Source: Microbacterium sp. 2FI (GTDB lineage: Bacteria > Actinomycetota > Actinomycetes > Actinomycetales > Microbacteriaceae). Taken from it: a stretch of DNA of 64,000 bases. This document shows, piece after piece, positions 8,720-15,585 of the stretch. The notes below the pieces were generated by a model, which saw nothing but the letters and a program-made list of their open reading frames with translations, did no database searches and had not been told where the DNA came from. The stretch covers positions 158,671 to 222,670 of the forward strand of contig NZ_SCMR01000004.1 in NCBI RefSeq assembly GCF_005502885.1, in the 5' to 3' direction. A program made the position numbers and the translations under genes. The first letter of the stretch is position 1, and the number at the start of each line of letters is the position of its first letter.

Positions 8720-8777
8720 ATCTCGATACGCTCCGCTACTCGATCACCGGGGAAGGGGCTGAATACTCGATCACCGG
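8720..8777. repeat. Dispersed repeat with 14-bp direct duplication inside the operon
   Basis: The 62-bp gap between dihydropyrimidinase and the LLM gene begins with ATCTCGATACGCTCCGCTAC, a motif related to 881-912. It contains two identical 14-bp copies of TACTCGATCACCGG (8737-8750 and 8764-8777). It replaces the expected ribosome-binding region of the LLM gene; all other operon junctions that overlap or lie close lack such a block. Confidence 0.55.
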
Positions 8778-8780
8778 TGG

Positions 8781-10214
8781 TCAGATCAGGTACTGGCTCA
8801 GGCCGCGCTTGAGGAAGCGGCCGTCGCCCTTGGCGCCGTGGTATGCGCCGCCGTCGACGATCACCTTGCCGCGCGAGATGACCGTGTCGACCTGGCCGTC
8901 GATCTCGAAGCCGTCCCACGCGGAGTGGTCCATGTTCATGTGGTGCGTCGCCGCCGAGATGCTGGTGTGGCCGTTCGGGTCGTAGACGACCACGTCGCCG
9001 TCGGCTCCGGGCTGGATCACGCCCTTGCGCCCATACAGGCCGAACATGCGCGCGGGCGTGGTCGAGGTGAGCTCGACCCACCGCTCGAGCGTGATCTTGC
9101 CGGTGACGACCCCCTGGTACATGAGGTCCATACGGTGCTCCACCGACCCGATGCCGTTCGGGATCGCGCGGAAGTCGTCGAGCCCCAGCTCCTTCTGCCC
9201 CTTCATGCAGAACGGGCAGTGGTCGGTCGAGACCATCTGGATGTCGTTCGTGCGCAGCGCCTGCCACATGTGGTGCTGGTGGCCCTCGCCGCGCGAGCGC
9301 AGCGGCGTCGAGCACACCCACTTGGCGCCCTCGAACTGGCCCCATTCCTCGCTGAACGCGCCGAGCTGCTCCTCGAGCGACAGGTAGAGGTACTGGGGGC
9401 AGGTCTCGCCGAAGACGTTCCAGCCCTGGTCGCGGGCCCACGCCAGCTGCTCGACGGCCTGCTTGGCGCTCACGTGCACGACGTACAGCGGCGCGCCGGT
9501 GAGATTGGCGAGCATGATCGCGCGGTGCGTCGCCTCCTCCTCCATCTGCCACGCGCGGGCGATGCCGTGGTAGTACGGCGCCTTCTTGCCGGCCTCGGCG
9601 AGCTGCGCGGCGAGCACGTCGATCGCGGGGCCATTCTCGGCGTGCATCATCGTCAGCAGACCGGTGTCGGCCGAGACCTGCATCGCCTTCAGGATCTGCG
9701 CGTCGTCGGAGTAGAAGACGCCCGGGTACGCCATGAACAGCTTGAAGCTGGATACGCCTTCGTCGACGAGGCCGCGCATCGCCTGCAGCGAGTCGTCGTC
9801 GACACCGCCGACGATCTGGTGGAAGCCGTAGTCGATCGCGCAGTTGCCGGCGGCCTTCGCGTGCCACGCGGCCAGGCCGTCCTGCACGCGCTCGCCGTAC
9901 TTCTGCACCGCGAAGTCGATGATGCTCGTCGTGCCGCCCCACGCCGCCGCCCGGGTTCCGGTCTCGAACGTGTCGCTCGCGTTCGTGCCGCCGAACGGCA
10001 GCTCCATGTGGGTGTGGGCGTCGATGCCGCCGGGGATCACATACTTGCCGGTCGCGTCGATGACGGTGTCGACGGATGCCGCCAGGTCGGTGCCCAGCAG
10101 GTGCGAACCCGGCGCGAGCACGGCGACGATCGTCTCGCCGTCGATGAGGACGTCGGCCTCGCCGCGGCCCGTCGCCGAGACGACGGTGCCGCCGCTGATG
10201 AGTGTGGTGGTCAT
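8781..10214 (-). CDS. Dihydropyrimidinase (D-hydantoinase family)
   Basis: A 477-residue cyclic amidohydrolase that opens the ring of 5,6-dihydrouracil or dihydrothymine to the N-carbamoyl-beta-amino acid. The binuclear metal ligands are all visible: H67 and H69 (DAHTHMELPFGG), the carboxylated lysine K158 (SSFKLFMAYPG), H191 (MMHAENG), H247 (VVHVSAK) and D331 (STDHCPF). Length and motifs are normal for the family. The start at 10214 has AAGGAGG 6 nt upstream, and this SD overlaps the TAA stop of the preceding beta-ureidopropionase gene, so the two are coupled. Hydantoinase activity is possible, but the neighbour genes point to pyrimidine catabolism. Confidence 0.95.
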   Translation of the reverse strand: MTTTLISGGTVVSATGRGEADVLIDGETIVAVLAPGSHLLGTDLAASVDTVIDATGKYVIPGGIDAHTHMELPFGGTNASDTFETGTRAAAWGGTTSIIDFAVQKYGERVQDGLAAWHAKAAGNCAIDYGFHQIVGGVDDDSLQAMRGLVDEGVSSFKLFMAYPGVFYSDDAQILKAMQVSADTGLLTMMHAENGPAIDVLAAQLAEAGKKAPYYHGIARAWQMEEEATHRAIMLANLTGAPLYVVHVSAKQAVEQLAWARDQGWNVFGETCPQYLYLSLEEQLGAFSEEWGQFEGAKWVCSTPLRSRGEGHQHHMWQALRTNDIQMVSTDHCPFCMKGQKELGLDDFRAIPNGIGSVEHRMDLMYQGVVTGKITLERWVELTSTTPARMFGLYGRKGVIQPGADGDVVVYDPNGHTSISAATHHMNMDHSAWDGFEIDGQVDTVISRGKVIVDGGAYHGAKGDGRFLKRGLSQYLI

Positions 10215-10225
10215 GATCGGCCTCC

Positions 10226-11074
10226 TTACGGCTTCGCGATCTTCGTGTACGAGTCGGGACGGCGGTCGCGGTAGAACTGCCAGTCGTCGCGCATCTCCAG
10301 CACCATGTTCATGTCGAGGTCGCGCACGAGCAGCTCCTCGTGGTCGCCCGAGCCGCGCTCGCCGACGAAGTTGCCGCGCGGGTCGATCACCTGACTCGTG
10401 CCGTAGAAGTCCACGGCGAGATCGCCGTACTCGTTGTCCTCGCGGCCGACGCGGTTGGGCTGCAGCACGAAGTAGCCGTTGGCAACGGCCGCAGCGGGGC
10501 CCTCGACCTCCCACAGTCGGTTCGACAGGCCGGGCTTGGTGGCGTTCGGGTTGAACACCATGTGCGCGTCGTTCAGGCCGAGCTCCCGCCATCCCTCGGG
10601 GAAGTGGCGGTCGTAGCAGATGTACATGCCGACCCGGCCGACGGCGGTCTCGAACACGGGGTACCCGAGGTTGCCCGGACGGAAGTAGAACTTCTCCCAG
10701 AACCGGTCGAGGTGGGGGAGGTGGTGCTTGCGGTACTTGCCGAGGATCGTGCCGTCGGCGTCGACCAGCACGGAGGTGTTGTAGTACACCCCGGTCTCGG
10801 CCTCCTCGTAGATCGGGAGGACCGTCACGACCCCGAGCTCCTTGGCGATCGCCGCGAAGCGCTGCACGATCGGGCCCTCTGCCGACTCTGCGAAGCGGTA
10901 GTACTTCTTGTCCTGCGTGATGCCGAAGTAGGGCCCGTAGAAGAGCTCCTGGAAGCACATCACCTGCGCGCCGTCGGCGGCGGCATCCCGCAGGAATCCT
11001 TCGTGCTTGTCGAGCATGGACTCTTTGTCGCCCGTCCAGGTGGTCTGCGAAATGGCCGCGCGTACCGTCGTCAT
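10226..11074 (-). CDS. Beta-ureidopropionase (N-carbamoyl-beta-alanine amidohydrolase), nitrilase superfamily
   Basis: A 282-residue carbon-nitrogen hydrolase. It cleaves N-carbamoyl-beta-alanine to beta-alanine, CO2 and ammonia. The nitrilase triad is complete: E43 (CFQELFYGPYFG), K116 (GKYRKHHLPH) and C153 (YICYDRHFPEG). The sequence SQTTWTGDKESML near the N-terminus and the VFNPNATKPGLS block fit the N-carbamoyl hydrolase branch. It is the first gene of the nine-gene operon, with GGAG 6 nt before the ATG and a promoter candidate about 90 bp upstream. Specificity for carbamoyl-beta-alanine rather than a D-carbamoyl amino acid rests on the aminotransferase and MmsA genes downstream. Confidence 0.92.
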   Translation of the reverse strand: MTTVRAAISQTTWTGDKESMLDKHEGFLRDAAADGAQVMCFQELFYGPYFGITQDKKYYRFAESAEGPIVQRFAAIAKELGVVTVLPIYEEAETGVYYNTSVLVDADGTILGKYRKHHLPHLDRFWEKFYFRPGNLGYPVFETAVGRVGMYICYDRHFPEGWRELGLNDAHMVFNPNATKPGLSNRLWEVEGPAAAVANGYFVLQPNRVGREDNEYGDLAVDFYGTSQVIDPRGNFVGERGSGDHEELLVRDLDMNMVLEMRDDWQFYRDRRPDSYTKIAKP

Positions 11075-11124
11075 CGTGTCTCCGTCCGTGCCGTACTCGG
11101 GTCTTCGGGCCGTTCCCTGATCCT

Positions 11125-11135
11125 GTCGACTCGAC
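11125..11135. promoter_or_regulatory. Palindrome GTCGA-C-TCGAC in the leader of the pyrimidine operon
   Basis: An 11-bp perfect palindrome between the predicted transcription start (about 11158, minus strand) and the first start codon (11074). A possible operator; no regulator gene that obviously pairs with it is present. Short palindromes occur by chance in GC-rich DNA. Confidence 0.25.
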
Positions 11136-11164
11136 GTTTCTCATCGGTTTCGGCCTGTGACGCG

Positions 11165-11193
11165 ACAGTAAAGCCTCACTCCGGCGGGCGCAA
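11165..11193 (-). promoter_or_regulatory. Predicted sigma-70-type promoter of the pyrimidine operon
   Basis: On the minus strand, TTGCGC (11188-11193) is separated by exactly 17 bp from TACTGT (11165-11170). It would start transcription near 11158 and leave a leader of about 85 nt before the beta-ureidopropionase ATG at 11074. Confidence 0.5.
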
Positions 11194-11243
11194 TGGTTGG
11201 CTGGGCAGACCTTAGGAATTCACGGGCGAACTACATCGCACGA

Positions 11244-11275
11244 CGGATGCCGCGGCATCCGCCCTCGCGTAGCGT
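11244..11275 (+). promoter_or_regulatory. GGATGCCG palindrome and leaderless -10 element of the histidine kinase gene
   Basis: An 18-bp perfect palindrome (11244-11261, two facing copies of CGGATGCCG) is followed by TAGCGT (11270-11275), which ends 6 nt before the GTG start at 11282. There is no Shine-Dalgarno, so the mRNA is probably leaderless. The palindrome covers the place where a -35 box would sit. Confidence 0.5.
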
Positions 11276-11281
11276 GAGTGC

Positions 11282-12439
11282 GTGTTCCGCCCCCTCAAGC
11301 CGTACCAGGTCGTCGTCGACGGGTCGGTCGCCGTCGCCTTCGCCCTCGTCGCCCTGGCGTACCAGGCGCCGGGCGGGTGGCCCGTCGGCGATCTGAATCA
11401 GATCGTGCCGACCCTCGCGATGGCGGTCGCGCTGGGCCTGCGGCGTCTCGCGCCGGGGCGCGCGCTGGGGGTCGCCTGGCTCGGGGCGATCCTGCAGATG
11501 CTGGTCGGCGTGCCGCCGATGCCCGCCAACGTCGCGATCTTCGCGGTGCTGTACACGACCGCGGCATACGGGACGCGGCTGGTGTTCTGGCTCGGATTCG
11601 CCTCGTCGTTCGTCGGGGCGGTCGTGATCACGCTGTACCTCGTGCTGCGGCCGTCCTTCGGCGCCGGTGGCGTGACGTGGAGCACGATCCCGCTCGCGCT
11701 CGCCGTGCTCGTGGCCGCCGGGTTCGCGCTGCTGCTGTCGTGGACCGTGGGCGCGCTCGTGCGCACGGCGATGCGCGCCCGCGAGAACCGGCGCGCCCAG
11801 GAAGAGGCCGAGGCCGAGGCGGTCGTCGAGCAGGAGCGCGTGCGGATCGCCCGCGACATGCACGACGTCGTCGCCCACTCGCTCGCGGTCGTGATCGCGC
11901 AGGCCGACGGCGCGCGGTACGCCGCGGCAGCCGACCCCGCCGTCGCCACCGAAGCCCTCGGCACGATCTCGACCACTGCGCGCGCCGCGCTGGCCGACGT
12001 GCGACTGCTGCTCGCGCAGCTGCGCCACAGCCAGGGTGACGGCCCGCAGCCGACGCTCGCCGATCTCGAAGAGCTGTACGCCCAGGTGCGGGCGGCCGGG
12101 GTCGAACTGCGGATCGACGTCGACCCCGCACCTGTGGGAGAGCCGCCGGCGGGCGTGCAGCTGGCCGTCTACCGGATCCTGCAAGAGGCGCTCACCAATG
12201 CGCTGCGCCACGGCGAGCCGCGGGGGCCGGTCGATGTGCGGCTGGCCTGGCACCCCGACCGGGTCGATCTCGAGGTGCGCAACCCCGTGCCCCCCGGAGT
12301 CGAGCCGGGGGGTGGGCTCGGACACGGGGTCATCGGCATGCGCGAGCGTGCGCAGCTCGCCGGAGGCAGGCTCGGCGCCGAGCATCGCGGCGCCGACTTC
12401 GTCGTCACCGCCGGCCTCCCGATCGGGGCAGCGGAATGA
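11282..12439 (+). CDS. Two-component sensor histidine kinase (HPK7, NarL/DesK type)
   Basis: A 385-residue membrane kinase. The N-terminal half holds about four to five hydrophobic segments (residues 10-160) with no sizeable extracellular domain, which suggests a stimulus within the membrane. A charged coiled coil (165-187) leads to the phospho-acceptor H194 in RIARDMHDVVAHSL. The ATPase domain shows LQEALTNALRHG and the G-box GHGVIGMRERAQLAGG. The GTG at 11282 is chosen because a TANNNT -10 element lies 6 nt upstream. Its stop overlaps the response-regulator start by 4 bp. The adjacent exporter (13259-15507) is the likely target, as in many cell-envelope stress modules; this is inference. 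Confidence 0.92.
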   Translation: MFRPLKPYQVVVDGSVAVAFALVALAYQAPGGWPVGDLNQIVPTLAMAVALGLRRLAPGRALGVAWLGAILQMLVGVPPMPANVAIFAVLYTTAAYGTRLVFWLGFASSFVGAVVITLYLVLRPSFGAGGVTWSTIPLALAVLVAAGFALLLSWTVGALVRTAMRARENRRAQEEAEAEAVVEQERVRIARDMHDVVAHSLAVVIAQADGARYAAAADPAVATEALGTISTTARAALADVRLLLAQLRHSQGDGPQPTLADLEELYAQVRAAGVELRIDVDPAPVGEPPAGVQLAVYRILQEALTNALRHGEPRGPVDVRLAWHPDRVDLEVRNPVPPGVEPGGGLGHGVIGMRERAQLAGGRLGAEHRGADFVVTAGLPIGAAE

Positions 12440-13083
12440 CCGGCGTGATCAGGGTCGCGCTCGTCGATGACCAGGCGCTGTTCCGCGCCGGCATCCGCAT
12501 GCTCGTCGACTCGCAGCCCGATCTCGAGGTCGTCGCCGAGGCAGCCGACGGTCGCGAGGCGCTCGCGGTCGTCCGCGCGACGCGTCCGGATGTCGTGCTC
12601 ATGGACATCCGGATGCCGGTGATGGACGGCCTCGCCGCAACCGCGGAGCTGCTGCAGGATGCCGACCCGCCGCGCATCGTCATGCTCACGACGTTTGACC
12701 TCGACGAAGCCGCGGCGCGGGCGATCCGGCAGGGCGCGAGCGGGTTCCTGCTGAAGGATGCCGACCCCGAGTTCCTTCTCGCCGCAATCCGCACGGTGCA
12801 TGCCGGATCGGCCGTGATCGCGGCATCCGCCACCCGCGACCTGTTCGCGCATTTCGCGGATGCCGCGCCGAGGGCCGTGCCACCTTCCTACGGCGCGCTG
12901 ACCGAGCGCGAGCGCGAGATCTTCGCCCTCGCAGCGCGCGGTCTCTCCAACGCCGAGATCGCGGCGCGGGAGTTCCTGTCGGAGGCGACGGTGAAGACCC
13001 ACATCAGCCGCATCCTCACCAAGCTCGCTCTGCGCGATCGGGTGCAGCTGGTGGTCTTCGCCTTCGAGCACGGCCTCGCCTGA
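12436..13083 (+). CDS. LuxR/NarL-family response regulator
   Basis: A 215-residue regulator. The receiver domain (residues 4-120) has acidic pocket D11/D12, phospho-acceptor D57 (VVLMDIRMPVMDG), the switch Thr pair T85/T86 and K107 (FLLKD). The C-terminal GerE-type helix-turn-helix spans about 150-212 (LTEREREIFALAARGLSN...SEATVKTHISRILTKL). The ATG overlaps the kinase stop (ATGA, 12436-12439), so they are a cognate pair. It is followed by an inverted-repeat element and then the ABC exporter genes. Confidence 0.94.
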   Translation: MTGVIRVALVDDQALFRAGIRMLVDSQPDLEVVAEAADGREALAVVRATRPDVVLMDIRMPVMDGLAATAELLQDADPPRIVMLTTFDLDEAAARAIRQGASGFLLKDADPEFLLAAIRTVHAGSAVIAASATRDLFAHFADAAPRAVPPSYGALTEREREIFALAARGLSNAEIAAREFLSEATVKTHISRILTKLALRDRVQLVVFAFEHGLA

Positions 13084-13096
13084 CCCCCGCCCCTGT

Positions 13097-13161
13097 CCGT
13101 TTACGGACGAGACACGCCGCGTCCTGACCTCGCCCGCACGGCGTGTTCCGTCCGTAAACGG
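13097..13161. repeat. 23-bp near-perfect inverted repeat (intergenic palindromic element)
   Basis: Arms at 13097-13119 and 13139-13161 are reverse complements except for two adjacent bases; each contains CCGTTTACGGAC or its complement. The loop is 19 nt. It lies between the response-regulator gene and the leaderless promoter of the ATPase gene. It could terminate the upstream operon, but no T-tract follows and the AT-rich GTTTAC core is unlike an ordinary local terminator, so a dispersed MITE/REP-like element is as likely. Confidence 0.6.
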
Positions 13162-13245
13162 TCGGGACGAGGAGGCGGACGGATCATCCTCGAGATGTAC
13201 GGCGGATGAGCCTCGCGGGCGACGCGGACCGACCGGCCCCGCTCG

Positions 13246-13251
13246 TAGCGT
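13246..13251 (+). promoter_or_regulatory. Leaderless -10 element (TAGCGT) of the ABC ATPase gene
   Basis: TAGCGT ends 7 nt before the ATG at 13259, with no SD between. The same TAGCGTCGA string stands upstream of the genes at 22105 and, on the minus strand, 18402. Confidence 0.5.
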
Positions 13252-13258
13252 CGAAGGC

Positions 13259-14050
13259 ATGGAAATCTCTACGACAGACCTCGGGCTCGCCGCCCGAGTG
13301 CAGCAACTCACCAAGACCTATGGCGGAGGAGCCGGCGAGGTGCGTGCCCTCGACGGCGTCTCGGTCGGCATCCGCCGGGGTGAGTTCACCGCGATCATGG
13401 GCCCGTCGGGGTCGGGCAAGTCCACGCTCATGCACATCATGGCCGGCCTTGACGCGCCGACGTCGGGCCGCGCCTGGATCGGCGACACCGACATCACCGG
13501 CCTCTCCGACCTCGAGCTCACGATCCTGCGTCGCCGCCGCATCGGCTTCGTCTTCCAGGCGTTCAACCTCGTGCCCACCCTCGACGCGATCGGCAACATC
13601 ATGCTGCCGTTCGACCTCGACGGCCGCCGCCCGTCCGCCCTCGAGCGCGCTCGCATCGACGCCCTCGTCGAGACCCTCGGCCTCGCCCCGCGGCTGCGTC
13701 ACCGCCCGCACGAGCTCTCGGGCGGACAGCAGCAGCGCGTCGCGATCGCCCGCGCCCTCGCCACCGCGCCCGACCTCGTCTTCGCCGACGAGCCGACCGG
13801 CAACCTCGACTCCCGAAGCGGGCGCGAGGTGCTGGGCCTGCTCGCCGCGGCGAGCCGCGACCACGGGCAGTCGATCGCGATGGTGACCCACGACCCGATC
13901 GCGGCGAGCCACGCGGACCGCGTGCTCTTCCTCGGCGACGGCCGCATCGTCGCCGACAAGCCGCGCCAGAGCGCCGAGGAGATCTCGGCGTATATGCTCG
14001 CCTCCGAACTCGGCGAGGGGCTCGGCGAGACGGCGCGGGTGTCGGCGTGA
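13259..14050 (+). CDS. MacB/LolD-type ABC transporter ATP-binding protein
   Basis: A 263-residue ATPase of the MacB/LolD (mechanotransmission) group. Walker A is GPSGSGKST, the Q-loop is [14 protein letters not shown] (the FQ.FNL..T form typical of this group), the signature is LSGGQQQR and Walker B is [16 protein letters not shown], with MVTHD. It pairs with the FtsX-like permease that starts inside its stop codon. Exporters of this kind usually remove antimicrobial peptides or act with a two-component system that senses them. Confidence 0.93.
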   Translation: MEISTTDLGLAARVQQLTKTYGGGAGEVRALDGVSVGIRRGEFTAIMGPSGSGKSTLMHIMAGLDAPTSGRAWIGDTDITGLSDLELTILRRRRIGFVFQAFNLVPTLDAIGNIMLPFDLDGRRPSALERARIDALVETLGLAPRLRHRPHELSGGQQQRVAIARALATAPDLVFADEPTGNLDSRSGREVLGLLAAASRDHGQSIAMVTHDPIAASHADRVLFLGDGRIVADKPRQSAEEISAYMLASELGEGLGETARVSA

Positions 14051-15507
14051 GCGCCGTGACGACGATCGAGCGGATGCCGCAGCCTTCGGCATCCGCTCCA
14101 CTGGCGTGGCTGCGCGAGCGGGGGATGGGCGCGAGTGTGCTCGTCGCGGCGATCTCGTCCGCGTTCGGCGCGGTGCTGCTGAGCGCGACCGGGTACATCG
14201 CCGCGATCATGCGCGCGAACCCCTACATCGGCGAGAGCGAGGTGCTCGCCGCCGTGCTCGCGATCATGACGGTGATCCTCGTGGGCGTCGCGGTGTACGT
14301 CGCCGCGATCGTCACGGCGAATACGTTCTCGACCGTCGTCGCCGGCCGCACCCGCCGGATCGCGCTCATGCGGCTGATCGGCGCATCGGCGCGGTCGCGG
14401 CGCGACGAGGTGGCGCGACAGGGGCTCGTCGTCGGTGTGATCGGCGCGGTCGTCGGCCTCGTCGCCGGCACGATCGTCGCCGCGGGCGGCATCGCGCTCG
14501 CCGAGGAGGTGCTCGGCATCGACGACGTCGGATACCAGGTCGTGCAGGCCGTGCTGCTGGTTCCCGCGGTCATCGTCGCCGTCACCACCTGGGCGGCGGC
14601 CTGGGCGGGGTCCCGCCGGGTCCTCACCGTCACGCCGCTGCAGGCGCTCGGCGGCTCGGTCGAGGCGTCGCACGAGTCACTCGCACAACGGAAGGGACGC
14701 AACGCCTCGGCGATCGCGCTGTTCGTCTCCGGCGGAACGCTCCTGGCCGCCGGCATCGTCGTGGGGCTGGTGACACCATTGGGGGTGATCGTGGCGTTCT
14801 TCGGCGGCATCCTGTCGTTCACGGGTCTCGTCGTCGGCGCGAACCTGGTCATGCCGCCGGTGCTGCGGCTCGTCGGGCGCGCGTTCGGCCACTCGGCGAC
14901 CGCGCGCCTCGCGGCTGAGAACGCCCTGCGGTACCCCGAGCGATCCAGCCGCATGGCGATCGGGGTCGTCATCGGCGTGACGCTCGTGACGATGTTCGCC
15001 GTCGCCCTCGAGACGGTGAAGTCCGTCGTCACGGCGTCGGCGGGCGGCGAGGTCGACTCCGAGTTCATCACCGTGATCGACACCTTCGCCGGCATCATGA
15101 TGGGGCTGGTCGCGGTGTCTGCGGTGATCGCCGGCGTGGGACTCGTGAATCTGCTGACTCTCGGCGTCGTGCAGCGCCGGCGCGAACTGGGCCTCCTGCG
15201 AGCCCTCGGCGTCTCGAGTGCGCAGGTGCGCCGCATGGTGCTGCTCGAGGCCGCGCACATCACCATCGCCGCCGTCGCGACCGGTCTCGTGCTGGGCACC
15301 GCCTACGGCTGGGCAGGTGCGCAGTCACTGCTCGGTTCGGTGGCCGTGCCGCCGCTGTGGCTGTCGCCGACGCTCGTCGCTCCCGCCGTGCCGTGGATCC
15401 CGGTCGCGATCATCGTGGTCGCCACCGCCGCGCTCACGCTCGTCGCAGCGGTCGTGCCGACGCGGCTCGCGACCCGCATCGCGCCGGTCGAGGCGCTCTC
15501 CGAGTAG
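14047..15507 (+). CDS. FtsX/MacB-like ABC transporter permease
   Basis: A 486-residue membrane protein with two copies of the FtsX permease unit: roughly residues 20-190 (the [21 protein letters not shown] loop sits after the second segment) and 240-475 ([24 protein letters not shown]). About eight hydrophobic segments are visible. It starts with GTG overlapping the ATPase stop by 4 bp (14047-14050). A large periplasmic domain like that of MacB is absent, so it resembles BceB-like or small actinobacterial exporters. Codons 8-17 lie in a 12-bp inverted repeat of the GGATGCCG type (14068-14079/14087-14098). Confidence 0.9.
   Translation: MSAVTTIERMPQPSASAPLAWLRERGMGASVLVAAISSAFGAVLLSATGYIAAIMRANPYIGESEVLAAVLAIMTVILVGVAVYVAAIVTANTFSTVVAGRTRRIALMRLIGASARSRRDEVARQGLVVGVIGAVVGLVAGTIVAAGGIALAEEVLGIDDVGYQVVQAVLLVPAVIVAVTTWAAAWAGSRRVLTVTPLQALGGSVEASHESLAQRKGRNASAIALFVSGGTLLAAGIVVGLVTPLGVIVAFFGGILSFTGLVVGANLVMPPVLRLVGRAFGHSATARLAAENALRYPERSSRMAIGVVIGVTLVTMFAVALETVKSVVTASAGGEVDSEFITVIDTFAGIMMGLVAVSAVIAGVGLVNLLTLGVVQRRRELGLLRALGVSSAQVRRMVLLEAAHITIAAVATGLVLGTAYGWAGAQSLLGSVAVPPLWLSPTLVAPAVPWIPVAIIVVATAALTLVAAVVPTRLATRIAPVEALSE
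14068..14098. repeat. GGATGCCG-type inverted repeat inside coding sequence
   Basis: A 12-bp perfect inverted repeat (14068-14079 GAGCGGATGCCG, 14087-14098 CGGCATCCGCTC) with a 7-nt loop. It encodes the disordered-looking N-terminus of the permease (residues 8-17). It shows the octamer arranged as a hairpin within a gene. Confidence 0.6.
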
Positions 15508-15523
15508 GAGCGGGCGCTCGTGC

Positions 15524-15568
15524 GAGGAGGGCCCCGCCCGCGGCCGAACCGTGGGCGGGGCCCTCCTC
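15524..15568. terminator. Strong bidirectional terminator hairpin
   Basis: A perfect 16-bp GC-rich stem (15524-15539 with 15553-15568) and a 13-nt loop, 16 bp after the permease stop and just beyond the convergent hydrolase stop (15586). No T-tract on either side, as is common in actinobacteria. Confidence 0.85.
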
Positions 15569-15585
15569 AGCGCCGATCGGCCGGC

